The translations under genes were made by a program, and so were the position numbers. 64,000 bases of DNA from Thauera sp. K11 (GTDB lineage: Bacteria > Pseudomonadota > Gammaproteobacteria > Burkholderiales > Rhodocyclaceae). The DNA lies in assembly GCF_002354895.1 (NCBI RefSeq), contig NZ_CP023439.1, forward strand, positions 3,224,001 to 3,288,000, given 5' to 3'. The stretch's first letter is position 1. Every line of letters starts with the position of its first letter. Below the pieces are notes generated by a model that worked only from the letters and a program-made list of their open reading frames with translations, was not told the DNA's origin and made no database searches. Positions 27,641 through 35,809 of this stretch are shown piece after piece.

Positions 27641-28846
27641 TCATGCGGCCTGCTGCAGCACGAGGCGGCGATAGACGGGCGCGTAGTTGGCGACGCTGTT
27701 CTTCCAGTTGCGCTCCTCTTCCACGAAGCGGCGCCCGGCCGCCCGCATGGCCGGCCAGCGGCCGCCGTGCTCGAGCATGTCGAGGATGGCGCTGGCGAGC
27801 GCGTCGGCGCTGCCGGCCGCGAACAGCTTGCCGGTCTCGCCGTCGCGGATCAGTTCCTTGTGGCCGCCGACGTCCGACGCCACGAAGAGCCGTCCCTGCG
27901 CCATGGCCTCGAGCGGCTTGAGCGGGGTGACGAGTTCGGTGAGGCGCATGGAGTGGCGCGGATACGCGAGCAGGTCGATCTGGTCGTAGTAGCGGCTGAC
28001 CTCGGCATGCGGCACGCGGCCGGTGAAGACGACCCGGTCGGCGATGCCCAGGCGCTGCGCCTGCGCCTTGAGATTGGCCTCCTGCGGACCGCCGCCGACG
28101 AGCAGGACGCGCAGCTCCGGCCGCCTGGCGAACAGGCCGGGGCACGCATCGAGCAGCAGGTCCAGCCCTTCGTAGGCGTAGAAGGAACCGACGAAGCCGA
28201 GCACGGTGGCGCCTTCCAGGCCCAGCGTACGGCGCAGTCCGGGGTCCGCGTCGCCCGAGAGCTGGAAGCCCTCGACGTCGACCGCATTGGGGATGACGGT
28301 GACCTTGGCTTCCGGAATGCCGCGGGCCGCGATGTCGCGCCGCAGTCCTTCGCAGATCGTGAAGGCGTGGTCGACGCGCCTGAGCGCCCAGGTCTCCAGC
28401 GCCCTGGTGGCGCGGTAGCGCATGCTGCCCTCGCTGGTGGTGCCGTGATCGACGGCGGCGTCTTCCCAGAAGGCGCGGATCTCATACACGACCGGGATGC
28501 CCAGCCGCCTGCCGACGCGGATGGCGGGAATGGCGTTGAGCACCGGCGAATGAGCGTGCAGCACGTCGGGCCCGAGTTCGCGCGCGAGCTGCTCGAGCCG
28601 CGCCTCGACGGTACGGATCTGGCGCAGCTCGTTGAGCCCCGCCCTGCCGGGTTCCGCCACCGGGCTGCGGTAGAAGCGCAGGCCGTCGACGTCCTCGACG
28701 TCGGCCGCGGCCTTGCCCTGCTTGGGCGAGGTCAGGTGAAAGGTCTCCCAGCCCAGCGCCCGCTGTTCGCGCAGGATAGCGGCGGTGCGGAAGGTGTAGC
28801 CGCTGTGCAGCGGAATGGAGTGGTCGAGGATGTGGAGAATGCGCAT
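27641..28846 (-). CDS. XrtA-associated glycosyltransferase (Daro_2409-type, GT4)
   Basis: A 401-residue GT-B enzyme resembling the PEP-CTERM/exosortase A-associated glycosyltransferase family (TIGR04063). It opens MRILHILDHSIPLHSGYTFRTAAILREQRA, a block characteristic of that family, then VVYEIRAFWEDAAVDHGT, GFVGSFYAYEGLDLLLDA and LTELVTPLKPLEAMAQG with the donor-site Glu. The start at 28846 lies four bases after the toxin stop. An earlier ATG at 28951 would run through the toxin gene and is rejected. It is cytosolic and adds a sugar to the EPS repeat unit. Confidence 0.9.
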   Translation of the reverse strand: MRILHILDHSIPLHSGYTFRTAAILREQRALGWETFHLTSPKQGKAAADVEDVDGLRFYRSPVAEPGRAGLNELRQIRTVEARLEQLARELGPDVLHAHSPVLNAIPAIRVGRRLGIPVVYEIRAFWEDAAVDHGTTSEGSMRYRATRALETWALRRVDHAFTICEGLRRDIAARGIPEAKVTVIPNAVDVEGFQLSGDADPGLRRTLGLEGATVLGFVGSFYAYEGLDLLLDACPGLFARRPELRVLLVGGGPQEANLKAQAQRLGIADRVVFTGRVPHAEVSRYYDQIDLLAYPRHSMRLTELVTPLKPLEAMAQGRLFVASDVGGHKELIRDGETGKLFAAGSADALASAILDMLEHGGRWPAMRAAGRRFVEEERNWKNSVANYAPVYRRLVLQQAA

Positions 28847-28850
28847 TGAA

Positions 28851-29105
28851 TCAACCCAGCAGCCTGTCGTAATCGGCATGGCTGCCGATCCAGAACCAGA
28901 GGATCCCGTCTTCGACCTCGACACCCAGCGCACGAAACCGAAGCCCGACACGCGCCGAGCGGTATTTCCCGATCTTCTTGAAATGCAGCGAGGGATGAGA
29001 TGGGTTCAACTTCAGCAGTTCAAAATTCTGACGCGCCAACTCCTGCACGTGCTCAGGCAAGACATCGAACCGCGCCCAGAAGTCCTCTGAAGCATGATGC
29101 TTCAC
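28851..29105 (-). CDS. RelE/ParE-family toxin
   Basis: An 84-residue small basic protein that fits the RelE/ParE superfamily: FWARFDVLPEHVQELARQNFELLKLNPSHPSLHFKKIGKYRSARVG-type sequence, then LRFRALGVEVEDGILWFWIGSHADYDRLL. The 'HPSLHFKK...RVGLRFRAL...WIGSHAxYD' blocks are shared by toxins paired with short antitoxins of the type found just upstream. Action could be mRNA cleavage or gyrase poisoning; the sequence does not decide. The ATG overlaps the antitoxin stop by four bases. The pair sits inside the XrtA operon between the amidotransferase and a glycosyltransferase. Confidence 0.82.
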   Translation of the reverse strand: MKHHASEDFWARFDVLPEHVQELARQNFELLKLNPSHPSLHFKKIGKYRSARVGLRFRALGVEVEDGILWFWIGSHADYDRLLG

Positions 29106-29302
29106 AGTTCTCGGCTCTTTCCGGTGCGGTGTGCGCGCAAGGCGGCATTCGCCAGCGCATCGAGCTCACCAGCCGATGCGTCGCGCTCGATCTTCTCATC
29201 CCATGCCGCCTCATCGAAGCGAATGAACCACTCGCGAAAACTGGCGAGCTCCTGTGGGGACAATGCCTGCACACTCTTCTCGATTTCCTCGACTCGGCTC
29301 AT
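29102..29302 (-). CDS. Antitoxin of RelE/ParE-type pair
   Basis: A 66-residue acidic protein starting MSRVEEIEKSVQALSPQEL, with a FREWFIRFDEAAWDEKIERD helix and a LDALANAALRAHRTGK tail. This layout is typical of short antitoxins encoded directly before RelE/ParE-like toxins; the AAWDxxIExD stretch probably wraps the toxin. No separate DNA-binding domain is evident, so autoregulation may be weak or absent. It starts 26 bases after the amidotransferase stop and is probably co-transcribed with the EPS genes, though a private promoter is possible. Confidence 0.8.
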   Translation of the reverse strand: MSRVEEIEKSVQALSPQELASFREWFIRFDEAAWDEKIERDASAGELDALANAALRAHRTGKSREL

Positions 29303-29328
29303 TTACCTGCTCCTTGAATACCTGACAC

Positions 29329-31260
29329 TCAAACGGCGCACGCCTCGGAAGATTTGTCGTGGGCGACACCATTTCCGATGTTCCGGACAAACGCCTCGAA
29401 CATCAACACCGTCCACAGCGGCGAGCTGTAGTCGCGCGCGCCGGACTGGTGGGCATCGACCAGATGCTCCAGGTACTTGCGTTGGAAGATACCCGTGGCG
29501 GCCAGGGTTTCGCCGAGTACCGCGTCACGCACGCGCTGTTTCAGCGGGCCGCGGAACCAGCGCGCGAGCGGCACGGCAAAGCCCATCTTGGGACGGTAGA
29601 GCACGTCGTCCGGCAGCAGCGGCTCCATCGCCTTCTTGAACAGGTACTTGCCTTCGTTGCCCTTGATCTTGAGGCCGGACGGCAGGGTGGCGAGCCATTC
29701 GACCAGTTCGTGGTCCATCAGCGGCTCGCGCACTTCCAGCGAATGGGCCATGCTGGCGCGGTCGACCTTGGTGTTGATGTCGCCGACGAGGTAGGTCTTG
29801 AGGTCCAGGTACTGGATCAGCGCCAGCGGGTCTTCGGCGTTGGCCCCGGCGGCATGGCGGCGGAACACGTCGATGGCGTTGTAGCCGGCGAGCTGCTTGC
29901 GGAAGCCGGGCGTGAACAGGCTGCGCCGCATGTCGTCGCGCAGCAGCGAGACCGAGTGGAAATAGGCTTCCACCGAGTCGCGCGCCAGCGCCTGGAAGGT
30001 GGTCTTGGCGCGGAACACGCGCGGCGCCCAGTCGGCCTTCGGATATACCCGTCCCAGCAGCCCGAACACCGGCTGGCGCACGCCCAGCGGCATCGCCGAG
30101 CGCATGCGCTCTTCCATGAGGTGCAGGCGGTAGCGCCGGTAGCCGCCGAAGCTCTCGTCGCCGCCGTCGCCCGACAGCGCCACGGTGACCTTCTTGCGCG
30201 CGAGCTGGCAGACGCGGTAGGTGGGGATGGCGGAGCTGTCGGCATAGGGTTCGTCATACAGCGCGGCCAGCGTGTCGATGAGATCGAAGTCGTCGGACTT
30301 CACCGTCTCGACATAGTGATTGGTGCGGTAGCGCTCCGCGACCATGCGGGCGAACTCGGACTCGTTGAACTTGGGGTCGTCGAAGGCGATGGAGCAGGTG
30401 TTCACCGGCTCGCCGCTGAGCCCCGCCATGGTCGCGACCACCGCGCTGGAATCCACGCCGCCCGACAGGAAGGCGCCCAGCGGCACCTCGGCGATCATGC
30501 GCAGCCGCACCGATTCGCGCAGGCGCCCGGCGAGTTCGGCGGCGGCGTCGGCAAACCCGATGCCGTTGTCGAGGGTGAATTCGACGTCCCAGTACTGCCG
30601 GGGCGCCGGGACGGGCTGGCCGCGGCGCACGCACAGGGATTCGCCCGGGCCGAGCTTCTTCGCGCCCTCGAATATGGTGCGCGGCTCGGCCACGTAGCCG
30701 AGCGCGAAGTATTCCTCCACCGCCTGCGGGTCGATGCGGCGGTCGAGCGCCGGGTGCTGCATCAGCACCTTGAGTTCGGAACCGAAGGCGAGCGTGCCGT
30801 CGGGCAGCAGCGCGTAGAACATCGGCTTGACCGCGAGCCGGTCGCGCGCCATGAAGAAGGTGTCGCGGTTGCGATCGTGCAGCGCGAAGGCGAACATGCC
30901 GCGGAAACGCTGCACGCAGTCTTCGCCCCACGCCTCCCAGGCGTGGACGATCACCTCGGTGTCGCTGCGGGTGTGGAACACGTGGCCGAGCGCTTCGAGT
31001 TCGGGGACGAGTTCCTGGTAGTTGTAGATCTCGCCGTTGAACACGACTGCCACCGAGCCGTCCTCGTTGAACAGCGGCTGCTGGCCGGTGGCGAGGTCGA
31101 TGATGGACAGGCGGCGGTGGGCGAGCGCGACGCCGGGCTCGAAGTGATAGCCGCCTTCGTCCGGCCCGCGGTGGTGCTGGACGTCGTTCATGCGGCGCAT
31201 CAGCTCGCGATCGAAGTCGCGCTTGCCACGGATGTCGAAGAGGCCGGCGATACCGCACAT
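29329..31260 (-). CDS. XrtA-associated glutamine-dependent amidotransferase (AsnB family)
   Basis: A 643-residue protein of the XrtA/PEP-CTERM amidotransferase family (TIGR03108). The glutaminase domain is intact: Cys2 in MCGIAG, HHRGPDEGG (29-37) and FNGEIYNY (74-81). The synthetase domain has the PP-loop SGGVDSS (266-272), ALYDEPYADSSAIPTY and LSGDGGDESFGGY. It probably amidates a uronic acid or other carboxylate of the EPS precursor rather than aspartate. The start at 31260 is fixed by the need for Cys2. The gap to the upstream GT is 46 bases. It is followed by the toxin-antitoxin pair. Confidence 0.93.
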   Translation of the reverse strand: MCGIAGLFDIRGKRDFDRELMRRMNDVQHHRGPDEGGYHFEPGVALAHRRLSIIDLATGQQPLFNEDGSVAVVFNGEIYNYQELVPELEALGHVFHTRSDTEVIVHAWEAWGEDCVQRFRGMFAFALHDRNRDTFFMARDRLAVKPMFYALLPDGTLAFGSELKVLMQHPALDRRIDPQAVEEYFALGYVAEPRTIFEGAKKLGPGESLCVRRGQPVPAPRQYWDVEFTLDNGIGFADAAAELAGRLRESVRLRMIAEVPLGAFLSGGVDSSAVVATMAGLSGEPVNTCSIAFDDPKFNESEFARMVAERYRTNHYVETVKSDDFDLIDTLAALYDEPYADSSAIPTYRVCQLARKKVTVALSGDGGDESFGGYRRYRLHLMEERMRSAMPLGVRQPVFGLLGRVYPKADWAPRVFRAKTTFQALARDSVEAYFHSVSLLRDDMRRSLFTPGFRKQLAGYNAIDVFRRHAAGANAEDPLALIQYLDLKTYLVGDINTKVDRASMAHSLEVREPLMDHELVEWLATLPSGLKIKGNEGKYLFKKAMEPLLPDDVLYRPKMGFAVPLARWFRGPLKQRVRDAVLGETLAATGIFQRKYLEHLVDAHQSGARDYSSPLWTVLMFEAFVRNIGNGVAHDKSSEACAV

Positions 31261-31306
31261 CGTTGCGTTTCCTTGTCGAGGTTGCCTGAAGTCGGCGGAG
31301 CGCGCG

Positions 31307-32497
31307 TCAGCTGGCGAGCCGCTCGTTGCGCGATTGCCGTCGCGCGGCCCGCGCCGGTCCCGCCAGGCGGGCGTAGAGATCCATGTAGCGCGCGACCATC
31401 CCATCGAGGCTGAACCCCTGCTCCACCCGCCGCCTGCCGGCCGCGCCATGGCTTTGCCGCAACGCGGCATCCGCAGCGTAGTCTGACAGCGCCCGGGCCA
31501 TGGCAGCGGGGTCGGACGCCGGCACGAGGGCGCCGGTTTCGCCCGCGGCGACCAGTTCGCCGTTGCCGCCGACATCCGTGGCGACGACAGGCAGGCCGCT
31601 GGCCATGGCCTCGAGGATGGTGTTGGAGATGCCTTCCGAGATCGACGGTAGCACGAAGATATCGAGCCCGCGCATGAGTTCCGGCACATCCTTGCGCTCG
31701 CCGGCGAGCCAGATCCGCCCGCCCAGCCCTGCGGCGCGTACCTCGGCCTCGACCTGCGCCCGCAGCGGACCGTCGCCGGCGATGACGAGGCATGCGCGCT
31801 CGCTGCCGGGCGCGTGCTGCGCGACGGCCTGCGCAAAGGCGCGCACCAGCGTGACCTGGTCCTTCACCGCCTGCAGGCGGCCGACCGTGCCGATCAGCAC
31901 CCGATCCGGCGCATCGAAGGGGCAGCCGGCGATCAGCGTGCGCCCCTCCTCCGCCGGCCGGAAGCGGATGGTATCCACGCCGTTGCAGATGCGCGTGACG
32001 CGGCCGGGCGGCACGCCGACCGCCCGCACCAGGTAGCGCTCGAGGTCGCCGGACAGCGCGACGTAATGCGTGACGAAGGGCCGGTAGAGGCGCCGCAGCA
32101 CGCGGAACTTGCGCCGCGTGCCGCGCGGGTCGGACTCCTCCCAGCCATGCTCGCCGTGGAGCCGCACCGGTACGCCGGCCGCACGCGCGGGCACCACCGC
32201 TTCGAGCGCGGCCAGGTTGCGGCTGTGCAGGATCGCCGGGCGATGCTGGCGGAACAGGCGGTACAGCGCCGGGTAGAGCTTGAACCCCTGTCCCGGCGGC
32301 TTGTGCAGCGACACGAAGTCGACGTCGGCGCGCGTGACGCGCTCGCAGAAGGCCGGCGCGCATTTCGTCAGCGCCACCACCATGTGCCGGAAACGTTCCG
32401 GCGGCATGCGGTTGATCAGGTTGACGACCCCGTTCTCCAGCCCGCCGACGTCGAAGCTGTAGACGAGGTGCATCACCAGCGGACGCGGATCGCTCAC
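31307..32497 (-). CDS. XrtA-associated sugar transferase (TIGR03088-type, GT4)
   Basis: A 396-residue GT-B enzyme matching the 'sugar transferase, PEP-CTERM/EpsH1 system associated' type: LVMHLVYSFDVGGLENGVVNLINRMP at the start, HGEHGWEESDPRGTRRKFRVLRR, GTVGRLQAVKDQ, and PSISEGISNTILEAMASGLPVVATDVGG with the E-x7-E-like block (EGISNTILE). It is cytosolic and takes part in assembling the EPS repeat. A short palindromic repeat fills the gap before the next upstream gene. Confidence 0.92.
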   Translation of the reverse strand: MSDPRPLVMHLVYSFDVGGLENGVVNLINRMPPERFRHMVVALTKCAPAFCERVTRADVDFVSLHKPPGQGFKLYPALYRLFRQHRPAILHSRNLAALEAVVPARAAGVPVRLHGEHGWEESDPRGTRRKFRVLRRLYRPFVTHYVALSGDLERYLVRAVGVPPGRVTRICNGVDTIRFRPAEEGRTLIAGCPFDAPDRVLIGTVGRLQAVKDQVTLVRAFAQAVAQHAPGSERACLVIAGDGPLRAQVEAEVRAAGLGGRIWLAGERKDVPELMRGLDIFVLPSISEGISNTILEAMASGLPVVATDVGGNGELVAAGETGALVPASDPAAMARALSDYAADAALRQSHGAAGRRRVEQGFSLDGMVARYMDLYARLAGPARAARRQSRNERLAS

Positions 32498-32511
32498 CGG
32501 ACGACCCTCCC

Positions 32512-32579
32512 GTCGCTACGCGACATCCTCCCCGAGGGAGGGAGAGCGCCCCCTTCGGGCGGCCGGGCAGGGGCGCTCA
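32512..32579. repeat. Composite palindromic intergenic repeat (short copy)
   Basis: This gap of about 80 bases between two sugar-transferase genes holds a small dyad, GTCGC-TAC-GCGAC (32512-32524), and then a 25-base unit starting GAGCGCCCCCTTCGGG (32544-32568). The unit closes with GGCGCTC (32572-32578), making a 7-bp inverted repeat that runs into the stop codon of the upstream gene. Both modules recur exactly at 53625-53637 and 53801-53825. It could act as an RNA stem at the end of the upstream gene or as a mobile REP-like element; neither is shown. Confidence 0.7.
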
Positions 32580-33881
32580 TCGCGGCGCGGCGCCGGCGGG
32601 AGCGCCGATCGCGGTGCCGTCGGCGACTGCCGCGTCGGGCGGATCGTCCGCCCTGCGCATCGCGAACAGGCGCTCGAGCTGCGCGAGGTGCGCTGCCCAA
32701 CTGTAGCCGCGCAGCACGGCTTCGCGGCCGGCCAGGCCCATGTCGCGGCGATGGCCGGGGCGTTCGAGCAGTTCGACGACCTTGTCGGCAAAACCGGGCG
32801 CGTCGCCGGCGATCGCGCAGTCCCACCCGTCCTCGGCGGCGAGGCCGGCCGCCGGGGCCGCGGACAGCACCACCGGCCGCCCCATGGCCATCGCCTCCAG
32901 CACCTTGTTCTGGATGCCGCGCGCGATGCGCAGCGGCGCCACGACCACGTCGGCATGGGCGAGGTAGGGACGCACGTCGGGCACGGTGCCGGTGACGCGG
33001 ATATCGCCGTCCTTCGCCCCGCCGGCGAGCGCCTGCACCGCCGGCGCCGGGTTCATGCCGACGATCCAGAAGCGCACGCCGGGCACCCGCGCGCGGATGG
33101 CCGGCAGGATGTCGGCGGCGAACCAGGTCACCGCGTCGATGTTGGGCCAGTAGTCCATCGCGCCGGTGAACACCAGCACCGGCCCGCCCTCGGGGAACGG
33201 AGAGGCGAAATCGTGCCGCGGCGAGAAGTACTCGGCATCGACGCCGTTCTGCATCACGCCCACCTTGGCGGACACCTCGGGCGCCATGCGGCGGAACAGT
33301 TCGGCTTCGGCCTCGGTGACGAACAGGCTGGCCCCGGCATCCGCCGCGGCGCGCCGTTCGAAGGCCAGCAGGCGTGCGCCCTCGCGGCGATACAGCCAGG
33401 ACATCGGCCAGCGCCGGCCGGCGGCGTACTGGGTCCATTTGGCAGAATCGACGTCGCAGAAATCGATGATGCGCCGCCTGAGCCCGGCGGCGCCCAGGTA
33501 CTGCGCCATCGGCCCCGAGAACGCCACCGCGTCGCGTATGCGGTGGCGCGCCACGGTGTCGCGCACCCACGCGGCGAGGCCGGCGTCGCGGTAGTACGGC
33601 AGGCTGAGCGCCTCGCCGGTGAGCAGCCCGCGCAGGCTGGCCAGCCGCGCGCGGCGCGGGTTCAGCGGCACGGCGTGGACGTCCTCGCACCACTGTGACA
33701 GCGCGCCGACGTGGCACAGGTCGTCGGGGTGATCGACGAAGGTTCCGAGATACACCCGATGCCGCCGTGCGAGCTGGCGCAGGATGTTGAACGACCGCAG
33801 CTTGTCGCCCTTGTTGGGCGGATACGGGATGCGGTGCACCAGGTAGAGCAGGGGCGGCCGCGACGCACGCTCGGAAGGCAT
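32577..33881 (-). CDS. XrtA-associated sugar transferase (TIGR03087-type, GT4)
   Basis: A 434-residue GT-B enzyme of the second 'sugar transferase, PEP-CTERM/EpsH1 system' family. It opens LLYLVHRIPYPPNKGDKLRSFNILRQLA, then FCDVDSAKWTQYA, QNGVDAEYFSP, FTGAMDYWPNIDAVTWFA and PLRIARGIQNKVLEAMAMGRPVV. These blocks are characteristic of the family. The start at 33881 is six bases upstream of nothing but the FemAB stop (33887), so the operon is tight here. The C-terminal 25 residues are Ala-rich and poorly conserved. It ends inside the palindromic repeat. Confidence 0.93.
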   Translation of the reverse strand: MPSERASRPPLLYLVHRIPYPPNKGDKLRSFNILRQLARRHRVYLGTFVDHPDDLCHVGALSQWCEDVHAVPLNPRRARLASLRGLLTGEALSLPYYRDAGLAAWVRDTVARHRIRDAVAFSGPMAQYLGAAGLRRRIIDFCDVDSAKWTQYAAGRRWPMSWLYRREGARLLAFERRAAADAGASLFVTEAEAELFRRMAPEVSAKVGVMQNGVDAEYFSPRHDFASPFPEGGPVLVFTGAMDYWPNIDAVTWFAADILPAIRARVPGVRFWIVGMNPAPAVQALAGGAKDGDIRVTGTVPDVRPYLAHADVVVAPLRIARGIQNKVLEAMAMGRPVVLSAAPAAGLAAEDGWDCAIAGDAPGFADKVVELLERPGHRRDMGLAGREAVLRGYSWAAHLAQLERLFAMRRADDPPDAAVADGTAIGAPAGAAPR

Positions 33882-33886
33882 GGCCG

Positions 33887-34945
33887 TTACCCCAGGTTGC
33901 GCACGATGTGGGGGCCGATGGCATTGGCCACGCCGACCGGCAGGCGTTTCCACAGCGCGATGAAGGCGCGGTACTTGGGGTTCATCGGGTTGTTCTGCGG
34001 CACGTCGCCGCGCTTGTACAGGCGGTATTCGTAGGACAGCGGCTGCGGTTCGAAGCCCCAGTTCTTCTTGAAGCTCCACGGGCCGGTGCCGATCTTGCTG
34101 CGGCCGTAGTCGAACACCTTGCAGCCGCGCTCGCAGGCGCGGCGCATCAGGTCCCAGTATTTGAAGTCGTTGGCGGCGAGGTCGCGCGCGGCGAGGTCGT
34201 CGCCGGCGTAGTAAGGCAGCACCTCGTCGCGGAAGTAGAAGCTGAGCACGCTGGACAGCGGCTTGCCCGCGGCGTCGGCGACGGTGAGCACCTCGCAGGC
34301 GCTGCCGAAGCTCTCCTTCAGGCGCCGGAAGAACTTCTTCGGCAGCGCCGGCGTGCCGTGGCGCAGCACGTTGTCGGCATACAGCGCGAAAAAGCGGTCG
34401 ACGTCGCCGTCGACGTGGCCGACGAGGCCGTTCTTGATGCCCTTGCGCACCATCGCGCGCTGCTTGCGCGGAATGGCGAGCATGTTGTCCTCGACCTCGG
34501 GCAGGATCGCCTTGCGGAAGGTGACGTACAGTTCCTGCCGCGGCCAGTCGTGGTGGCGCGGCTCCAGGTTGCGGTATTCGAGATGCTGCACGCCCAGCCG
34601 GCGCGCGAGCGCATCGGCTTCGGTCTCGAGCGCGGCGGCGGCATCGGCTTCGCATTCGGCGTCGGCGGCGATGCCGCCATACACGCAGAACGGCAGCGAG
34701 GTGAGCGCGTGGCCGAAGAGCCGGCTCTTGACCTCGGCCAGCGGCAGCACCGCGACGATCTCGCCAGCGCGCTCCGCATAGAGGAAGAAGGTGCGGTGGC
34801 GGAAGACGTCCCGGATGATGCCCTGCCACGCGGACAGGTGGAAAAAGGTCGCCTGCGGGCAGGCGTGCACGAAGCCGTCCCAGCGCGCGGCCGTTTCGGC
34901 ATCGCCGGACGCCAGTGTCTTCACTTTCACGGGAAGTCTGTCCAT
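33887..34945 (-). CDS. FemAB-family XrtA-associated protein
   Basis: A 352-residue protein of the FemAB/GNAT-like group (TIGR03019). It shows FFHLSAWQGIIRDVFRHRTFFL near the start, VEDNMLAIPRKQRAMVRKGIKNGL (the conserved K/R-rich block), LSFYFRDEVLPYYAGDDLAARDLAANDFKYW (the second acyltransferase repeat) and FDYGRSKIGTGPWSFKKNWGF near the end. Relatives use aminoacyl-tRNA or acyl donors to add amino acids to peptides; in XrtA loci the substrate is unknown. The start MDRLPVKV at 34945 lies 22 bases after the deacetylase stop. Confidence 0.93.
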   Translation of the reverse strand: MDRLPVKVKTLASGDAETAARWDGFVHACPQATFFHLSAWQGIIRDVFRHRTFFLYAERAGEIVAVLPLAEVKSRLFGHALTSLPFCVYGGIAADAECEADAAAALETEADALARRLGVQHLEYRNLEPRHHDWPRQELYVTFRKAILPEVEDNMLAIPRKQRAMVRKGIKNGLVGHVDGDVDRFFALYADNVLRHGTPALPKKFFRRLKESFGSACEVLTVADAAGKPLSSVLSFYFRDEVLPYYAGDDLAARDLAANDFKYWDLMRRACERGCKVFDYGRSKIGTGPWSFKKNWGFEPQPLSYEYRLYKRGDVPQNNPMNPKYRAFIALWKRLPVGVANAIGPHIVRNLG

Positions 34946-34967
34946 GTTCTCCGGCTTCGCAGGATGT

Positions 34968-35807
34968 TCAGGCGGCGTCGCGGAACACTTCGTCCGCCCG
35001 ACCCCACGAGAAGTCGGACAGCAGGCGCTCGAGGCGCGACTCGGTGCGTTCGAGATTGACGTAGTGGCGAAAGCGCGTGCGGGCGGCCGCGTCGCGCACG
35101 CGCGGCTGGCCGGGGTCGATCTCCCACGGATGGAAGTAGAAGATCGCCGGCTGCCGGTCCTGCGCATTGACGCGGGCGATCTGCCAGCGCGACACGAAAT
35201 ACGGCAGCAGGCGGAAGAAGCCGCCACCGCCGGCGGGCCAGTTGCGGCCGAAGGCGCGCAGGGTGGTGACGGGGACTTCGACCAGGCCGTTCTCCAGCCG
35301 CCACGGGAAGCGCGGCGCATCGGGGATGCCGTAGTGGTCGTGCCTGACCGGATACACGCTGGAGCTGTAGCGGTAGCCCGCCTCGGCGATGCAGTCGTGC
35401 GCCCAGAGGTTGGCCTCGCCGATGGAAAAGCTCGGCGCCCGGTAGCCGGTGACCGCACGGCCGGTGATGTCCTCGAGCACCGCCTTGGCGAGCGAGATGT
35501 CGGCGGTGAACGCGCCCGGCGTGAGCGCGCTGGCGCGCTCGTGCGCATAGCCGTGGCTTGCCACCTCGTGGCCGGCGTCGGCGATGCGGCGTACGAGCTG
35601 CGGAAAGCGGTCCGCGACCCAGCCCAGCGTGAAGAAGGTGCCGCGTGCGCCGTGCTCGTCGAGCATCTGCAGGATGCGCTCGACGTTGCGCTCGACCCGG
35701 CACGGCACGTTTTCCCAGGTGTCCCGCGGGAAGTGCGGCGCGAGCGCCGAGACCTGGAAGTAGTCCTCGACGTCGCAGGTGAAGGCGTTGGTGATGCGTT
35801 CGGCCAT
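34968..35807 (-). CDS. XrtA-locus polysaccharide deacetylase (TIGR03006-type)
   Basis: A 279-residue CE4 enzyme of the PEP-CTERM locus subfamily. It begins AFTCDVEDYFQVSAL with Asp12/Asp15 (the family's D-x-E-D form of the first motif), then ASHGYAHE with His85 and His89, YRAPSFSIG, and FYFHPWEIDPGQPR near the C-terminus. This arrangement, starting with 'DVEDYFQV', is specific for the subfamily. No signal peptide is present. It starts three bases after the epimerase stop. It probably de-N-acetylates a HexNAc residue during EPS assembly. Confidence 0.94.
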   Translation of the reverse strand: MAERITNAFTCDVEDYFQVSALAPHFPRDTWENVPCRVERNVERILQMLDEHGARGTFFTLGWVADRFPQLVRRIADAGHEVASHGYAHERASALTPGAFTADISLAKAVLEDITGRAVTGYRAPSFSIGEANLWAHDCIAEAGYRYSSSVYPVRHDHYGIPDAPRFPWRLENGLVEVPVTTLRAFGRNWPAGGGGFFRLLPYFVSRWQIARVNAQDRQPAIFYFHPWEIDPGQPRVRDAAARTRFRHYVNLERTESRLERLLSDFSWGRADEVFRDAA

Positions 35808-35809
35808 GG

